Below are positions 48,551 through 58,043 of a stretch of DNA of 64,000 nucleotides, piece by piece. The stretch is taken from the NCBI RefSeq assembly GCF_900258515.1, contig NZ_LT984884.1, positions 3,830,633 to 3,894,632 on the forward strand, written 5' to 3'. Under the pieces are notes generated by a model. The model saw nothing but the letters and a program-made list of their open reading frames with translations, made no database searches and was not told where the DNA came from. A program made the translations under genes and the position numbers. This stretch comes from Lentibacillus sp. Marseille-P4043. Its GTDB lineage: Bacteria > Bacillota > Bacilli > Bacillales > Amphibacillaceae. Numbering within the stretch: the stretch's first letter is position 1; every line of letters starts with the position of its first letter.

Positions 48551-49762
48551 GTGAATCAAGCAAAATCTAAATTATGGACAAAAGACTTTATCATCGTCTC
48601 ATCTGCAAATTTTTTCTTATACTTAGTTTTTTATTTGTTATTAGTAACCATGGCTGTCTACGCGGTAGAAGAATTTAATGTTTCCGAAAGCCAAGCTGGG
48701 CTTGTAACCGGGATTTTTATTATTGGAACGTTAATCGGACGGCTTTTTATTGGACGGATGATTACATCAGTCGGTAATAAGAAAATGTTATACTTTGGCC
48801 TAATCTTTTTTATTTTAACTTCGCTTTTGTATTTTATAAATGGCGGAATCACTTTTCTACTTATTACCCGCTTACTACATGGAATTGCCTTAGGTATGGC
48901 AAGTACAGCAACAGGAACCATTATTGCCGAAGTTATACCTGAAGAACGAAAAGGTGAAGGAATCGGTTTTTACAGCATGAGCATTACACTGGCAACCGCA
49001 ATTGGTCCTTTCATTGGATTATATATGAGTCAACAGACCAGTTATCAAGCAATTTTCATTTTTTGTCTAGCACTCGGAATCATTAGTTTCATCATCTCCA
49101 TTTTTGCAAAAATACCAGTAATGGAAAAGCCAGCAAAAAGCGATAAACCAAATAAGTTGAAGCTTTCTGACTTTATTGAACCAAAAGCATTGCCAATCGC
49201 AATCGTTGTCCTTATCATATCCCTAGGTTACTCTAGCGTCCTATCATTTATTAATTTCTATGCCATTGAAATTGATCTAGTCGATGTGGCAAGTCTATTC
49301 TTCGTTGTCTATGCAGTGGCAATATTGGTATCACGCCCGTTCACAGGTCGCTTAATGGACATGAAGGGCGCAAACTCGGTCATGTATCCTGCATTTGTTC
49401 TATTTACAGCGGGGTTACTGCTTTTAAGTACAGCAGAAAATAGTATAGTCCTATTATTAGCTGGTGTTCTGATTGGTTTTGGCTTTGGTAATATGCAATC
49501 AACCACCCAAGCAATTGCGGTTAAGGTCACACCACCGCAGCGAATTGGACTTGCAACGTCAACATACTATATCGCACTCGATGCTGGACTTGGATTCGGG
49601 CCATATGTTCTCGGCTTCATCATCCCATTAACTGGATACCGTAATTTATATATCATAATGGGAGTGGTAGTACTCGTAACAACTATCCTTTATTACTTTA
49701 TGCATGGAAAAAAGGAAAGCTCCGTTACAACCATTGATTCCATGGCATCAAAAGCAAATTAA
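48551..49762 (+). CDS. MFS transporter linked to a MarR regulator
   Basis: 403 residues, 12 predicted helices. The MFS loop 2-3 motif is GRLFIGRMITSVGNKKM and motif C-like text AIGPFIGLYMSQQ lies in helix 5. It starts at GTG after AAGGAGC. The close MarR partner and 12-helix architecture point to drug or toxic-compound efflux; the ligand is unknown. Confidence 0.88.
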   Translation: MNQAKSKLWTKDFIIVSSANFFLYLVFYLLLVTMAVYAVEEFNVSESQAGLVTGIFIIGTLIGRLFIGRMITSVGNKKMLYFGLIFFILTSLLYFINGGITFLLITRLLHGIALGMASTATGTIIAEVIPEERKGEGIGFYSMSITLATAIGPFIGLYMSQQTSYQAIFIFCLALGIISFIISIFAKIPVMEKPAKSDKPNKLKLSDFIEPKALPIAIVVLIISLGYSSVLSFINFYAIEIDLVDVASLFFVVYAVAILVSRPFTGRLMDMKGANSVMYPAFVLFTAGLLLLSTAENSIVLLLAGVLIGFGFGNMQSTTQAIAVKVTPPQRIGLATSTYYIALDAGLGFGPYVLGFIIPLTGYRNLYIIMGVVVLVTTILYYFMHGKKESSVTTIDSMASKAN

Positions 49763-49763
49763 A

Positions 49764-49793
49764 GTGGGACATGGGGCGTCCCTTGTCCCACCT
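49764..49793 (+). terminator. GTGGGACA hairpin after the MFS gene
   Basis: GTGGGACA pairs with TGTCCCAC, with inner GGGGC/GTCCC partial pairing. It is directly after the stop. Related GTGGGAC text precedes the candidate RNA at 20175, so it may be part of that dispersed unit. Confidence 0.5.
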
Positions 49794-49867
49794 CATGATA
49801 CGGGAAAGCTTACAAAAAATTTCATCTATTTTTTGTTTGCAAACTGTCTTTCGTGTTATAATAAACA

Positions 49868-50016
49868 TAGAGACAAGAAATTAGTCATAAACTAATAAAG
49901 ACCGAAGATACGCTAATATCCCCGGTCAGCAATGAATCGCTCCCCTTCAAGAGGGGTCAGCACGAGTAAGGAATAGACCTCACTAGCCTGGTAAACTCAG
50001 GGAGGTCTATTTTTTA
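49868..50016 (+). ncRNA. Candidate structured small RNA, copy 3 (complete)
   Basis: TATAAT at 49857-49862 (TTGTTT 18 bases before) would start transcription near 49869. Then AACTAATAAAGACCGAAGAT, a hairpin closing GACCG/CGGTC, a second hairpin CCCCTT/AAGGGG-like (CCCC...GGGG), and a terminator ATAGACCTC...GAGGTCTAT with loop CTGGTAAACTCAG and five T. This is the best-preserved of three copies. The terminator hairpin can also serve the convergent gene ending at 50036. Confidence 0.55.
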
Positions 50017-50035
50017 TGGTCTACTATGAAAATCC

Positions 50036-50728
50036 CTATACCAAGAACGCATTTATAACCGGTGTCAGGATTAATGCCCAAACAACTGTAATGATAGCAG
50101 TCAAAATATAGGATACACTCGAGGCGGTCCCCTCTAACTCCCCTGTTTTAAAAGCTTTTGCGGTTCCAAGTGCCTGTGCACCTAAGCCGTACATCATGCC
50201 AATAGATAATGGATGCTTAATCGAAAAGCGTTTGATAATGTGTGGCCCCAGGAACACGCCAACAAAACATGTCATCATACTAAAGAGGACCGTTATGGTA
50301 GGAATGCCGCCAATTGATTCGGACAAACTGACAGCAACCGGGATAGTCACGATGCGCGGGATGATACTGATAACATAATCTTGCCCCATTTCTAGCCAAT
50401 AAGTAGTTAAAACACCAGAAACAACCGCAATCAATGAACCAGCTGAAAGACTAAATAAAATAACACGCCAATTCTTAGCAATAAAAGACCAATTGCGATA
50501 TAACGGAATAGCCAACGCAACCGTAACAACATCTAACAATTCATTTAGCGGAAATGTGCCATTCGCATAGTCTTCATAAGGCAAATCCAACACTAAAAGG
50601 AGAACAATCAACATGACAGGAGTGAGGATAATTGGTGAAAATAACAAGCCTGGCTTCTTCCGGTTGATTTTTTTCGCTAAAAAGTAAAAAAGAACGGTGA
50701 TGATTAAATAAAATATCTTGGGAACCAT
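50036..50728 (-). CDS. LrgB/CidB-family membrane protein
   Basis: 230 residues with about six to seven helices and family text SESIGGIPTITVLFSMMTCFVGVFLGP and YGLGAQALGTAKAF (residues near 135-190). Partner of the LrgA/CidA-type protein encoded just upstream, whose gene overlaps it by 25 bases. Such pairs are holin-like, affecting autolysis, and in several bacteria move pyruvate or by-products of overflow metabolism. Confidence 0.9.
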   Translation of the reverse strand: MVPKIFYLIITVLFYFLAKKINRKKPGLLFSPIILTPVMLIVLLLVLDLPYEDYANGTFPLNELLDVVTVALAIPLYRNWSFIAKNWRVILFSLSAGSLIAVVSGVLTTYWLEMGQDYVISIIPRIVTIPVAVSLSESIGGIPTITVLFSMMTCFVGVFLGPHIIKRFSIKHPLSIGMMYGLGAQALGTAKAFKTGELEGTASSVSYILTAIITVVWALILTPVINAFLV

Positions 50729-51099
50729 CGTCTTACTTCACCGCTCTTTCTTGCTAGTATCTTTTCTGAGATAACACCTGTCGATATCATCATAAGAGCC
50801 GTGCCACTAACAACAATAAATAGGATAACGAGCCCTTTGATGCCAAACATCCATGAATATTGCATAAATCCCACTACTGCCGGAATAAAGAATAACAACA
50901 TCTCTGAAATGAGAAGCGCTGCACCTGCTTCAACCCAACTTAGTTTAATCCAGCCTGATTGAAGACCGAAAAATAATAAAACCATACCGATAATGCTTCC
51001 TGGAATAGGGATATGGGTAATTGCTACGATCCCTTTGCCAATCCAGGTAAAAGCAATAATTAAACTGATATTCAGTAAAATCGTTAGCCACTTTTTCAA
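50704..51099 (-). CDS. LrgA/CidA-family holin-like protein
   Basis: 131 residues, four helices, with the family core IPIPGSIIGMVLLFFGLQSGWIKLSWVEAGA (near residues 30-60). The reading frame overlaps the LrgB-type gene, so translation is coupled. The LysR gene just upstream, in the same direction, resembles cidR, which activates cidABC under acetate or pyruvate accumulation. Confidence 0.9.
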   Translation of the reverse strand: MKKWLTILLNISLIIAFTWIGKGIVAITHIPIPGSIIGMVLLFFGLQSGWIKLSWVEAGAALLISEMLLFFIPAVVGFMQYSWMFGIKGLVILFIVVSGTALMMISTGVISEKILARKSGEVRRWFPRYFI

Positions 51100-51206
51100 G
51101 CAGCAACACCTCCGAGATAAATGTATAATATATTCTTCATTTTACTCGGACTATAACGATTCATAAAATACATAAATGTAATCAAAACTATTCCATAAAG
51201 TTATAG

Positions 51207-52085
51207 TTAAGGTTTTTCCTTCTGAACATATGTAATAAACTCCCGGGCCGCAAAAGAAAGATACTTATTCTTTTTGTAAATTAATCCCAGTTCCCAATCA
51301 ATTTGCGGCGAGGTGATGGAAACAACTGAAATTCGATCCTTAAACCGATTGGCGACCGACATCGGAACAACAGATATCCCAAATTGTGCAACTACCATCT
51401 CACCAACGATGTCCCATAAAGAACTTTTATAGACCACATTTGGTTCAAATCCGGATTGCATACAGGCCTGCTTGACCACATCATGAAGAACATAATCTTC
51501 AGTAAAAATGATAAAAGATTCCTTCTTTAAATCGGATAATGGCACAGATTTTCTTCCTGACAGCCAATGTTCTCTATCTGCAATAACAACGAGTTTTTCC
51601 GATAATAAAGGGATGGAACCAAACAATTCGGAGTGAACCGGCAATACGGTAATCCCCAACTCAACTTCTCCTTGTTCTACCTTCTGTTCTAATAGTTTTC
51701 CACTATATTCGACCATTTGCAGATCAATTTGCGGATAGTTCTTCCTGAAGCCAGCAAGCACATAAGGAAACAACATCACACCCAAAGTCGGCATTAGTCC
51801 CATTTTGATGGTTCCTGTTCGCACATGAACCAGCTCGTTAACAGATGAATGTAAATCCTCTACCATGTCCAAGATCTTCAATGTCCGTGCAAATACCACC
51901 TTCCCAGCATCTGTCAGTTCCACAATTCGTTCTGAACGATCCAACAGCGTTACCTGCAGTTCCTCCTCCAAGCTTTTTATCATTTTGCTGATCGAAGGCT
52001 GAGATACATGCAATACTTGAGATGCCTTCGTAAAATTTTTTTGTTTCGCTACTTCTGCAAAATATGTAAGATGTTGAATATCCAT
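51207..52085 (-). CDS. LysR-family regulator (CidR-like)
   Basis: 292 residues: N-terminal LysR winged helix (NFTKASQVLHVSQPSISKMIKSLEEEL) and an effector-binding domain from about residue 90. It lies 107 bases upstream of the lrgA/lrgB-type pair on the same strand, as cidR does beside cidAB. It probably activates that pair in response to a carboxylic acid (known for CidR, inference here). Confidence 0.88.
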   Translation of the reverse strand: MDIQHLTYFAEVAKQKNFTKASQVLHVSQPSISKMIKSLEEELQVTLLDRSERIVELTDAGKVVFARTLKILDMVEDLHSSVNELVHVRTGTIKMGLMPTLGVMLFPYVLAGFRKNYPQIDLQMVEYSGKLLEQKVEQGEVELGITVLPVHSELFGSIPLLSEKLVVIADREHWLSGRKSVPLSDLKKESFIIFTEDYVLHDVVKQACMQSGFEPNVVYKSSLWDIVGEMVVAQFGISVVPMSVANRFKDRISVVSITSPQIDWELGLIYKKNKYLSFAAREFITYVQKEKP

Positions 52086-52322
52086 TTTTTAACTCCCCAC
52101 AGCTTGATTTATATTTTTTATCAACTGTTATATAAAGTTTACCTAAGATTTGACTGGATAAAAAGCGGTTTGTGAGAATAGCTTACTATTTGATTTTAAT
52201 GCAGTTTGTTAAAGGCTGTTTTCGCTGGTAAAATGGCAGTATTCCAAATTTGAATTCTCCCTTAAAATTCTTTAAAGTAATAGAAGTAAATAAAAATCTT
52301 CAAAAAATAAGGAGTAATGTAT

Positions 52323-53309
52323 ATGAACAATAAGATTAGGCTAGGAATCGTTGGCTACGGAAACTTAGGTAGAGGTGCAGTAGAAGCAATAAAACAAACT
52401 CCTGATCTAGAATTAGTCGCAGTTTTCACTAGGAGAGAGCCTAATACGCTTGATCTAAATGTAACTGGTGTGAAAGCTTTACATATATCAGAGGCAAGTA
52501 ATTATCAAAATGAAATTGATGTTATGTTGCTTTGTGGAGGATCAGCAACAGACTTACCTGAACAAACCCCACACTTTGCCAGCATGTTCAACACGGTAGA
52601 TAGTTACGACACACACGCTAAAATCCCTGAATTTTATCAATCTGTAAATGAAGTAGCAACCAAACACAATACAACTTCTATTATCTCAGTAGGTTGGGAT
52701 CCGGGTTTATTCTCTATCAACCGTGTGATGGCTGATGCGGTTTTACCTAATGGTGAAAACTATACATTCTGGGGCAAAGGCTTAAGCCAAGGACACTCTG
52801 ATGCTGTAAGAAGAGTTAATGGCGTAAAAAATGGGGTTCAATACACAATCCCATCTGAACCGGCAATTGAAAAGGTCCGCAGTGGTGAAAATCCAGAATT
52901 AACAACTTCTGAAAAACATCGTCGCGTATGTTATATTGTTGCAGAAGAAGGGGCAGACCAAGCCGCAATCGAAAATGAAATCAAAACCATGCCAAACTAC
53001 TTCGCTGATTATGAAACAGAAGTGAACTTCATTACAGCAGAAGAATTAGAACGTGATCACTCCAAAGCACCACATGGCGGATTTGTTATACGAGGCGGAA
53101 ATACTGGCGATAACAACAAACAAATTTACGAGTTCTCTCTTAATTTAGACAGCAATCCTGAATTTACTGCTAGTGTTTTAGTCGCATATGCAAGAGCAGC
53201 ACACCGATTAAGTCAAGAAAAGCAGTTCGGTGCAAAAACGGTGTATGATGTCGCACCAGGTCTTATTTCACCGCGTTCACCAGAAGAATTAAGAAAAGAT
53301 CATTTGTAG
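52323..53309 (+). CDS. ddh: meso-Diaminopimelate D-dehydrogenase
   Basis: 328 residues. N-terminal NADP-binding fold (RLGIVGYGNLGRGAVEAI), then the DAP-dehydrogenase signatures VDSYDTHAKIPEFYQSV, SVGWDPGLFSINR, GKGLSQGHSDAVRR and APHGGFVIRGG. It reductively aminates tetrahydrodipicolinate to meso-diaminopimelate in one step, feeding lysine and peptidoglycan. The ATG at 52317 is two bases from the GGAG; the ATG at 52323 has correct spacing. The enzyme is found in only some Bacillaceae (for example Lysinibacillus). Confidence 0.93.
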   Translation: MNNKIRLGIVGYGNLGRGAVEAIKQTPDLELVAVFTRREPNTLDLNVTGVKALHISEASNYQNEIDVMLLCGGSATDLPEQTPHFASMFNTVDSYDTHAKIPEFYQSVNEVATKHNTTSIISVGWDPGLFSINRVMADAVLPNGENYTFWGKGLSQGHSDAVRRVNGVKNGVQYTIPSEPAIEKVRSGENPELTTSEKHRRVCYIVAEEGADQAAIENEIKTMPNYFADYETEVNFITAEELERDHSKAPHGGFVIRGGNTGDNNKQIYEFSLNLDSNPEFTASVLVAYARAAHRLSQEKQFGAKTVYDVAPGLISPRSPEELRKDHL

Positions 53310-53336
53310 GATTTTGTAGGATATTAATGCAATTAG

Positions 53337-53373
53337 AAAAGCACCCCCTTTCGTAGATGAAGGGGGTGCTTTT
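53337..53373 (+). terminator. Terminator after ddh
   Basis: AAAAGCACCCCCTT pairs with AAGGGGGTGCTTTT around TCGTAGATG. It lies between convergent genes and works both ways. Confidence 0.92.
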
Positions 53374-53384
53374 GTTTTATGTAC

Positions 53385-54257
53385 CTAATGAATATTCTGC
53401 TTCCTAAAATTACCGCCCCTCACTTCTGATACATCATATACCGTCACAAAGGCAGTTTCATCAATTTCTTGGATGATTTCTTTTATTTTGCTATCTTCCA
53501 AGCGGTTAATAACACACGTGATTTCTATAAATTTTTCTTCGGAATAACCACCGTAAGCTTCTTTATACGTTGCACTTCTACCTAAGCGATCGCGTATGGT
53601 CTCTACCATTAATAAGGGTTGATCCGTGATAATTTTAAACGTTTTCGAGCCGCTTAAACCTTCTTCAACGATATGAATCACTTTAGATGCAATATAGTAA
53701 GCAATTGCCGAGAGAATTGCCCCTTGAAGGCCGAAAACGGTTGAAACGAAAATAAACACAAATGCGTTTAAAAAAAGAATAAAATCACTTGTCCCAAACG
53801 GTAATTTTCGGGAAAGCAATACGGCTAGCATATCAATTCCATCTAATGCCCCACCATTACGCAAGGCTAACCCCATCCCAAAACCAAGGATAATACCGCC
53901 AACAACGGTAACTAACATGGTATCTCCTTCAACAATCGCCGGGATATGGTGCATGATGCTTGTACCAAAGGCTAGTGAAGCTATGCCGAGAATCGAATAA
54001 ATAGCGAAACTTTTACCAATTTGTTGATATCCTAACCAAATAAAAGGGATGTTAATGACTACAATTAGAACGCCTAATGGTAATCCAAATAATTGTGACC
54101 CAACGATACTAAGTCCCGTCACACCCCCGTCAGACACATTGTTTGGGATTAATACCGCTTCAAGTCCGTAAGCTGCTATAAATCCCCCAATGATAATTAT
54201 TAATCCTCGTAAAATCATTTTCAGTCTATTGGATCTGCGCTTTTTTGTTGTGTTCAT
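53385..54257 (-). CDS. YitT-family membrane protein
   Basis: 290 residues: five to six N-terminal helices (DUF161-type, GLEAVLIPNNVSDGGVTGLSIV and GSFAIYS segments) followed by a cytoplasmic DUF2179 domain (ETAFVTVYDVSEVRGGNF). Paralogs YitT/YqfU/YpjC of Bacillus are of uncertain function. An in-frame ATG at 54290 lacks a ribosome site; GAGG lies six bases before the ATG at 54257. Confidence 0.87.
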   Translation of the reverse strand: MNTTKKRRSNRLKMILRGLIIIIGGFIAAYGLEAVLIPNNVSDGGVTGLSIVGSQLFGLPLGVLIVVINIPFIWLGYQQIGKSFAIYSILGIASLAFGTSIMHHIPAIVEGDTMLVTVVGGIILGFGMGLALRNGGALDGIDMLAVLLSRKLPFGTSDFILFLNAFVFIFVSTVFGLQGAILSAIAYYIASKVIHIVEEGLSGSKTFKIITDQPLLMVETIRDRLGRSATYKEAYGGYSEEKFIEITCVINRLEDSKIKEIIQEIDETAFVTVYDVSEVRGGNFRKQNIH

Positions 54258-54607
54258 ATAATTCCTCGCTCTAAATAATTTATTTCTCATTAAAGCTTAC
54301 CATAAAAATTGTTTTTTTAACCATTACGGCATCTTGGCATACGAATTTTTCACGGCAGATCAACATTAAACGAAAATATATCGGCCTTAGCACAAAAAAG
54401 ATACAAATTCCCTTTTCTATTGCTTGCTTAACAGGCGTCGTTCCAGTGAAATAAGCATACTCAGAACGGTCGCTAAAAACAGAAAATTTTCAACAATAAT
54501 TTTAACTAGCATTAGTAATCAAAAGTAGTACAATGGCAGTAAAGGCTTTCATTATACTAATTATTATTTTTTATTATTCAACATTACATTAAGGGAGAGG
54601 ACCTCTT
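54258..54607. other. Divergent intergenic region before aspA
   Basis: About 350 bases without a gene. A TACAAT at 54529-54534 is a plausible -10 for aspA, about 80 bases upstream of its start. No operator or riboswitch structure is apparent. Confidence 0.5.
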
Positions 54608-56059
54608 ATGAACAACAATGAACACCGTGTAGAAAAGGATTTTTTAGGGGAAAAGGAAATACCAATGAATGCTTATTATGGTATTCAAACAATGCGGGCT
54701 GTTGATAATTTCCCAATAACAGGATATCCAATGGACGAGGCTTTAATTAAAGCGTTTGCCATCGTTAAAAAAAGTGCAGCATTAGCGAACAATGAAGTCG
54801 GACAATTGGATAGAAAAATTGCCGATGTAATTGTAAAAGCATCAGATGAAATTATCGAAGGCAAATTACATGATCAATTCATTGTTGACCCAATTCAAGG
54901 CGGCGCGGGTACATCCATTAATATGAATACAAATGAGGTCATCGCAAACCGTGCATTGGAATTAATCGGTGATCAAAAAGGCAATTATACATTCATAAGT
55001 CCAAACTCACACGTCAATATGGCGCAATCAACCAATGATTCATTTCCAACAGCGATTCATCTTTCCACACTAGCAAAATTAGACCAATTGCTGCTAGTAA
55101 TGGAAGACTTGCATGCAGAGTTTCTTAGAAAAGCAACAGAATTTGACGAAATCATCAAAATGGGTCGCACGCATTTACAGGATGCTGTACCAATTCGATT
55201 AGGTCAGGAATTCAAAGCCTATGCACGTGTGCTTCGCCGTGATATTAACCGCATTAGTAAAACTCGCGAAAATCTATATGAAGTGAACATGGGTGCAACA
55301 GCAGTAGGTACAGGCTTAAATGCCGATCCAGATTATATCGAAAAAGTCGTCGATTACCTTGCACAGTTTAGCGGACAACCAATCAAAGGCGCAGAAAATC
55401 TAGTTGATGGCACACAAAATACAGATTGCTATATGGAAGTATCATCTGCACTGAAAAACTGTATGATGAATATGTCGAAAGTTGCAAATGACTTACGAAT
55501 GATGGCTTCCGGTCCACGTGCTGGCTTAGGAGAAATCAACTTACCTGCAGTTCAACCAGGGTCATCCATCATGCCAGGTAAAGTAAATCCAGTAATGGCA
55601 GAAGTGGTAAACCAAAGTGCCTTCCAAGTAAATGGTAATGATTTAACAATTACTTCAGCTTGTGAAGCAGGACAATTTGAATTAAATGTCATGGAGCCAG
55701 TTATTGTCTTCAACTTACTGCAATCCATTAAAGTTATGACAAACGTATTTAACGTATTCCGCGAATATTGTTTACGTGGCATTACAGCGAATAGTGATCG
55801 AATGCAAGATTATGTGAATAATAGTGTTGGTATTATTACTGCGATTAACCCGCATGTTGGTTATGAAACAGCTGCAGTTATTGCAAGAGATGCCATCCGT
55901 ACGAAACGACCAGTTCGTGAAATCGTATTTGAAAAAGGCATACTAACAGCCGAGGAACTTGATACAATCCTGCAACCAATCGAAATGACACATCCAGGTA
56001 TTGCAGGAAAAGAGCTCTTAGATCAAAAACGTAAGGAAAAAGAATTAGTAACTAATTAA
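54608..56059 (+). CDS. aspA: Aspartate ammonia-lyase (aspartase)
   Basis: 483 residues of the fumarase/aspartase superfamily with the signature GSSIMPGKVNP (near residue 318) and upstream IGRTHLQDAVPIRLGQEF-like text (MGRTHLQDAVPIRLGQEF) and NGNDLTITSACEAGQFELNVMEP. Length and N-terminus (EKDFLGEKEIPMNAYYGIQT) favour aspartase over fumarase C. It deaminates aspartate to fumarate and ammonia. The ATG follows GGGAGAGG. A terminator is close behind. It is not in an ansAB operon here. Confidence 0.92.
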   Translation: MNNNEHRVEKDFLGEKEIPMNAYYGIQTMRAVDNFPITGYPMDEALIKAFAIVKKSAALANNEVGQLDRKIADVIVKASDEIIEGKLHDQFIVDPIQGGAGTSINMNTNEVIANRALELIGDQKGNYTFISPNSHVNMAQSTNDSFPTAIHLSTLAKLDQLLLVMEDLHAEFLRKATEFDEIIKMGRTHLQDAVPIRLGQEFKAYARVLRRDINRISKTRENLYEVNMGATAVGTGLNADPDYIEKVVDYLAQFSGQPIKGAENLVDGTQNTDCYMEVSSALKNCMMNMSKVANDLRMMASGPRAGLGEINLPAVQPGSSIMPGKVNPVMAEVVNQSAFQVNGNDLTITSACEAGQFELNVMEPVIVFNLLQSIKVMTNVFNVFREYCLRGITANSDRMQDYVNNSVGIITAINPHVGYETAAVIARDAIRTKRPVREIVFEKGILTAEELDTILQPIEMTHPGIAGKELLDQKRKEKELVTN

Positions 56060-56105
56060 ATTAGATATGGTGCCAGTCCCCACTGCTGCATTTCTAGAAT
56101 AATGA

Positions 56106-56138
56106 AGAGCAACGCAGATTTATTAACGTTGCTCTTTT
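56106..56138 (+). terminator. Terminator after aspA
   Basis: AGAGCAACG pairs with CGTTGCTCT around a 12-base loop, followed by TTTT. Confidence 0.85.
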
Positions 56139-56178
56139 GAATTTAGCACGCAATAATGTAATAACAAATTGAAGTAGG

Positions 56179-56352
56179 TTAACCTCCCCTAATATTTTCT
56201 CCCATCGAATGATGTTTTCTAGGTTCCGTATCTGTATTAGATGATTTATGTTGGTCAGGATTTGAATTAGCTCTTTTTCTGCGTTTTGAATCTGTGAATG
56301 CACCAATAAGTACCATTGGTAACAAGAAGATACCAATTATTAACCAAAACAT
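56179..56352 (-). CDS. 57-aa single-pass membrane protein
   Basis: ATG at 56352, nine bases after AAAGGA; stop at 56179. The N-terminal 20 residues form one hydrophobic helix (MFWLIIGIFLLPMVLIGAFT), then a basic stretch SKRRKRAN and a hydrophilic tail ending MGENIRGG. The helix plus positive-inside pattern supports a genuine small protein anchored in the cell membrane with its tail inside. Too short for many gene finders. Function unknown. Confidence 0.6.
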   Translation of the reverse strand: MFWLIIGIFLLPMVLIGAFTDSKRRKRANSNPDQHKSSNTDTEPRKHHSMGENIRGG

Positions 56353-56633
56353 ATAATCAATCCTTTTTATTATTATTCATTATGAACAACAAATGTCCCT
56401 AATACTTCTTTATGCTTTTTCCGCTATTCTGCTCTTTTAATGTAGCCAGGTCCAATTATTGATAAATTATGTTTAAGGTGTTGAAACAATCTAGATCTAT
56501 ACCATCTCTTAAGCAGTTCCTAACACTTATAACCACAAAAATTAAACTATAGACAAACGAACCTGTCCTTTTTAGTAACACAAAACCCCATCCCACATAC
56601 AATGCTTCTAGGCAACTGTTTGGAGGTGTTTAT

Positions 56634-57149
56634 ATGGTTGAATACATTAATCAAATCCTAACCAATTGGAAAGGCAAACCTTTAGAGAGCGCAAAAAAGC
56701 TAATTAAAAAGTACGGACATCCCCAAGAAATAACAATGAACAGACTTATTTGGTATCATAATGGGCCATGGAAGCGGACAATCATTTACCGAGAGACGAT
56801 CCCACATAATTTTCCTCACCCGCATCCCGATTTTTTAGAGCAAGTGATTGACTATCGGGTACCACTCCACTTATATGATGATATAGCCGCATTTGATGGA
56901 AGTACTACCATCTATCGCACAAAAGGAGAAATCTCAGCAATGTGCGATATGGAAGCAATGAATCTATTATCGCTGAATGTGCTAAACGATATTGTTATGG
57001 GGCGTTGTGATGTAGAACAAGCAAAAATATTTCTAGCACGCACAGCATATATGTATCTTAAGATGGACGTAGCTTCACCATATACAGAGGGACTCCTTTT
57101 TCAAAAACAACACAATACCGGAGATCCTGGTATTATTTATTTTGAATAA
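56634..57149 (+). CDS. Conserved hypothetical protein, 171 aa
   Basis: Soluble, mixed alpha/beta. Starts at an ATG after TTTGGAGG. A His-rich segment IPHNFPHPHPDFLEQVIDYRVPLHLYDDIAAFDG (near residues 61-95) could bind metal. No catalytic motif is certain and I do not recognise a family. Single-gene unit with its own terminator. Confidence 0.7.
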   Translation: MVEYINQILTNWKGKPLESAKKLIKKYGHPQEITMNRLIWYHNGPWKRTIIYRETIPHNFPHPHPDFLEQVIDYRVPLHLYDDIAAFDGSTTIYRTKGEISAMCDMEAMNLLSLNVLNDIVMGRCDVEQAKIFLARTAYMYLKMDVASPYTEGLLFQKQHNTGDPGIIYFE

Positions 57150-57170
57150 ATTATCCATAGCCAAAAATTT

Positions 57171-57204
57171 AAAAATCACCTTTCCGCTGAAAAAGGTGAT
57201 TTTT
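57171..57204 (+). terminator. Terminator after the 171-aa gene
   Basis: AAAAATCACCTTT pairs with AAAGGTGATTTTT around a short loop. Confidence 0.88.
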
Positions 57205-57301
57205 CATTACCAAACTGTATTAAATGAATATTGTTCTTTCTAAAAAAGGACAATTCACCTCAATTGGCGAATTGCCTTCCATTAAAAAGTTTCTTTTCAG
57301 C

Positions 57302-57952
57302 TTAGATTGAATCAACAGCTTCCTTAATCGGTGTCGCCCCAGTCACAACCTGAAATTCCTTCCCAATCGCTTTCTCATTTTCTAAGCTAGCAACGATAAC
57401 GCTTGCCACGTCTTCTCTAGGAACCTCATCTCTATCCACTTCGACTGCTGCCGTGACTTGACCGGTTCCTTTATTATTTGTTAACAGGCCGGGATGGATA
57501 ATCGTATAATCCAAATTTGCCCGTCGCAACCATTCATCTGCATAATGCTTTGCTGCAACATATGGTGCAAATGATGAAGGTGCAGCCTGAATTGCTTCAC
57601 GTGTGGTGTCAAACGAACTAATCATAATGAACCGCTTCACACCAGCAACCTTGGCAGCCTCAATTGTTTTTACAGCACCATCCAAATCCACCATAATGGT
57701 TTTGTCTTTCCCCGTGTGTCCGCCAGAACCTGCCGTGAATACGATCGCATCGACTCCCTCAGCAGCCTTTGCAATCGGCTCGATGTCCTGTTCCAGATCC
57801 GCCATTACAGTTTCCGCACCTAAATTTTCAAAGAAGGACGCTTGCTCCTGCTTCCGAATCAGTGCCCTCGCTTCCAAGCTATCACTATCCTGAATAAGTG
57901 ATACAAGATGTTTTCCAATTTGGCCATTTGCCCCTACTACGAGAATTTTCAT
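57302..57952 (-). CDS. Atypical SDR, NAD(P)-binding (YhfK-like)
   Basis: 216 residues with an N-terminal Rossmann motif MKILVVGANGQIGKHLVSLI, NAD(P)H-binding family type, and the segment RFIMISSFDTTREA and YVAAKHYADEWLRRANLDYTIIHPG. Tyr and Lys of YVAAKHYAD keep the YxxxK pattern. Resembles Bacillus YhfK and plant-type flavin/NmrA-like SDRs. Substrate unknown; it may be a stress-response reductase or regulator. Confidence 0.82.
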   Translation of the reverse strand: MKILVVGANGQIGKHLVSLIQDSDSLEARALIRKQEQASFFENLGAETVMADLEQDIEPIAKAAEGVDAIVFTAGSGGHTGKDKTIMVDLDGAVKTIEAAKVAGVKRFIMISSFDTTREAIQAAPSSFAPYVAAKHYADEWLRRANLDYTIIHPGLLTNNKGTGQVTAAVEVDRDEVPREDVASVIVASLENEKAIGKEFQVVTGATPIKEAVDSI

Positions 57953-58043
57953 TTTTGCTCCACCCTTTCTAAATATGATCGATTCTTTAGCCTAACTATA
58001 CCTTCTATTGTAGCAATTATTTTCCTAAGCAACCAACCTATTC

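Noticed and set aside
56094..56336. 80-codon minus-strand ORF downstream of aspA
   Set aside because: It is in another frame of the 57-aa membrane-protein gene, which has the ribosome site and helix pattern.
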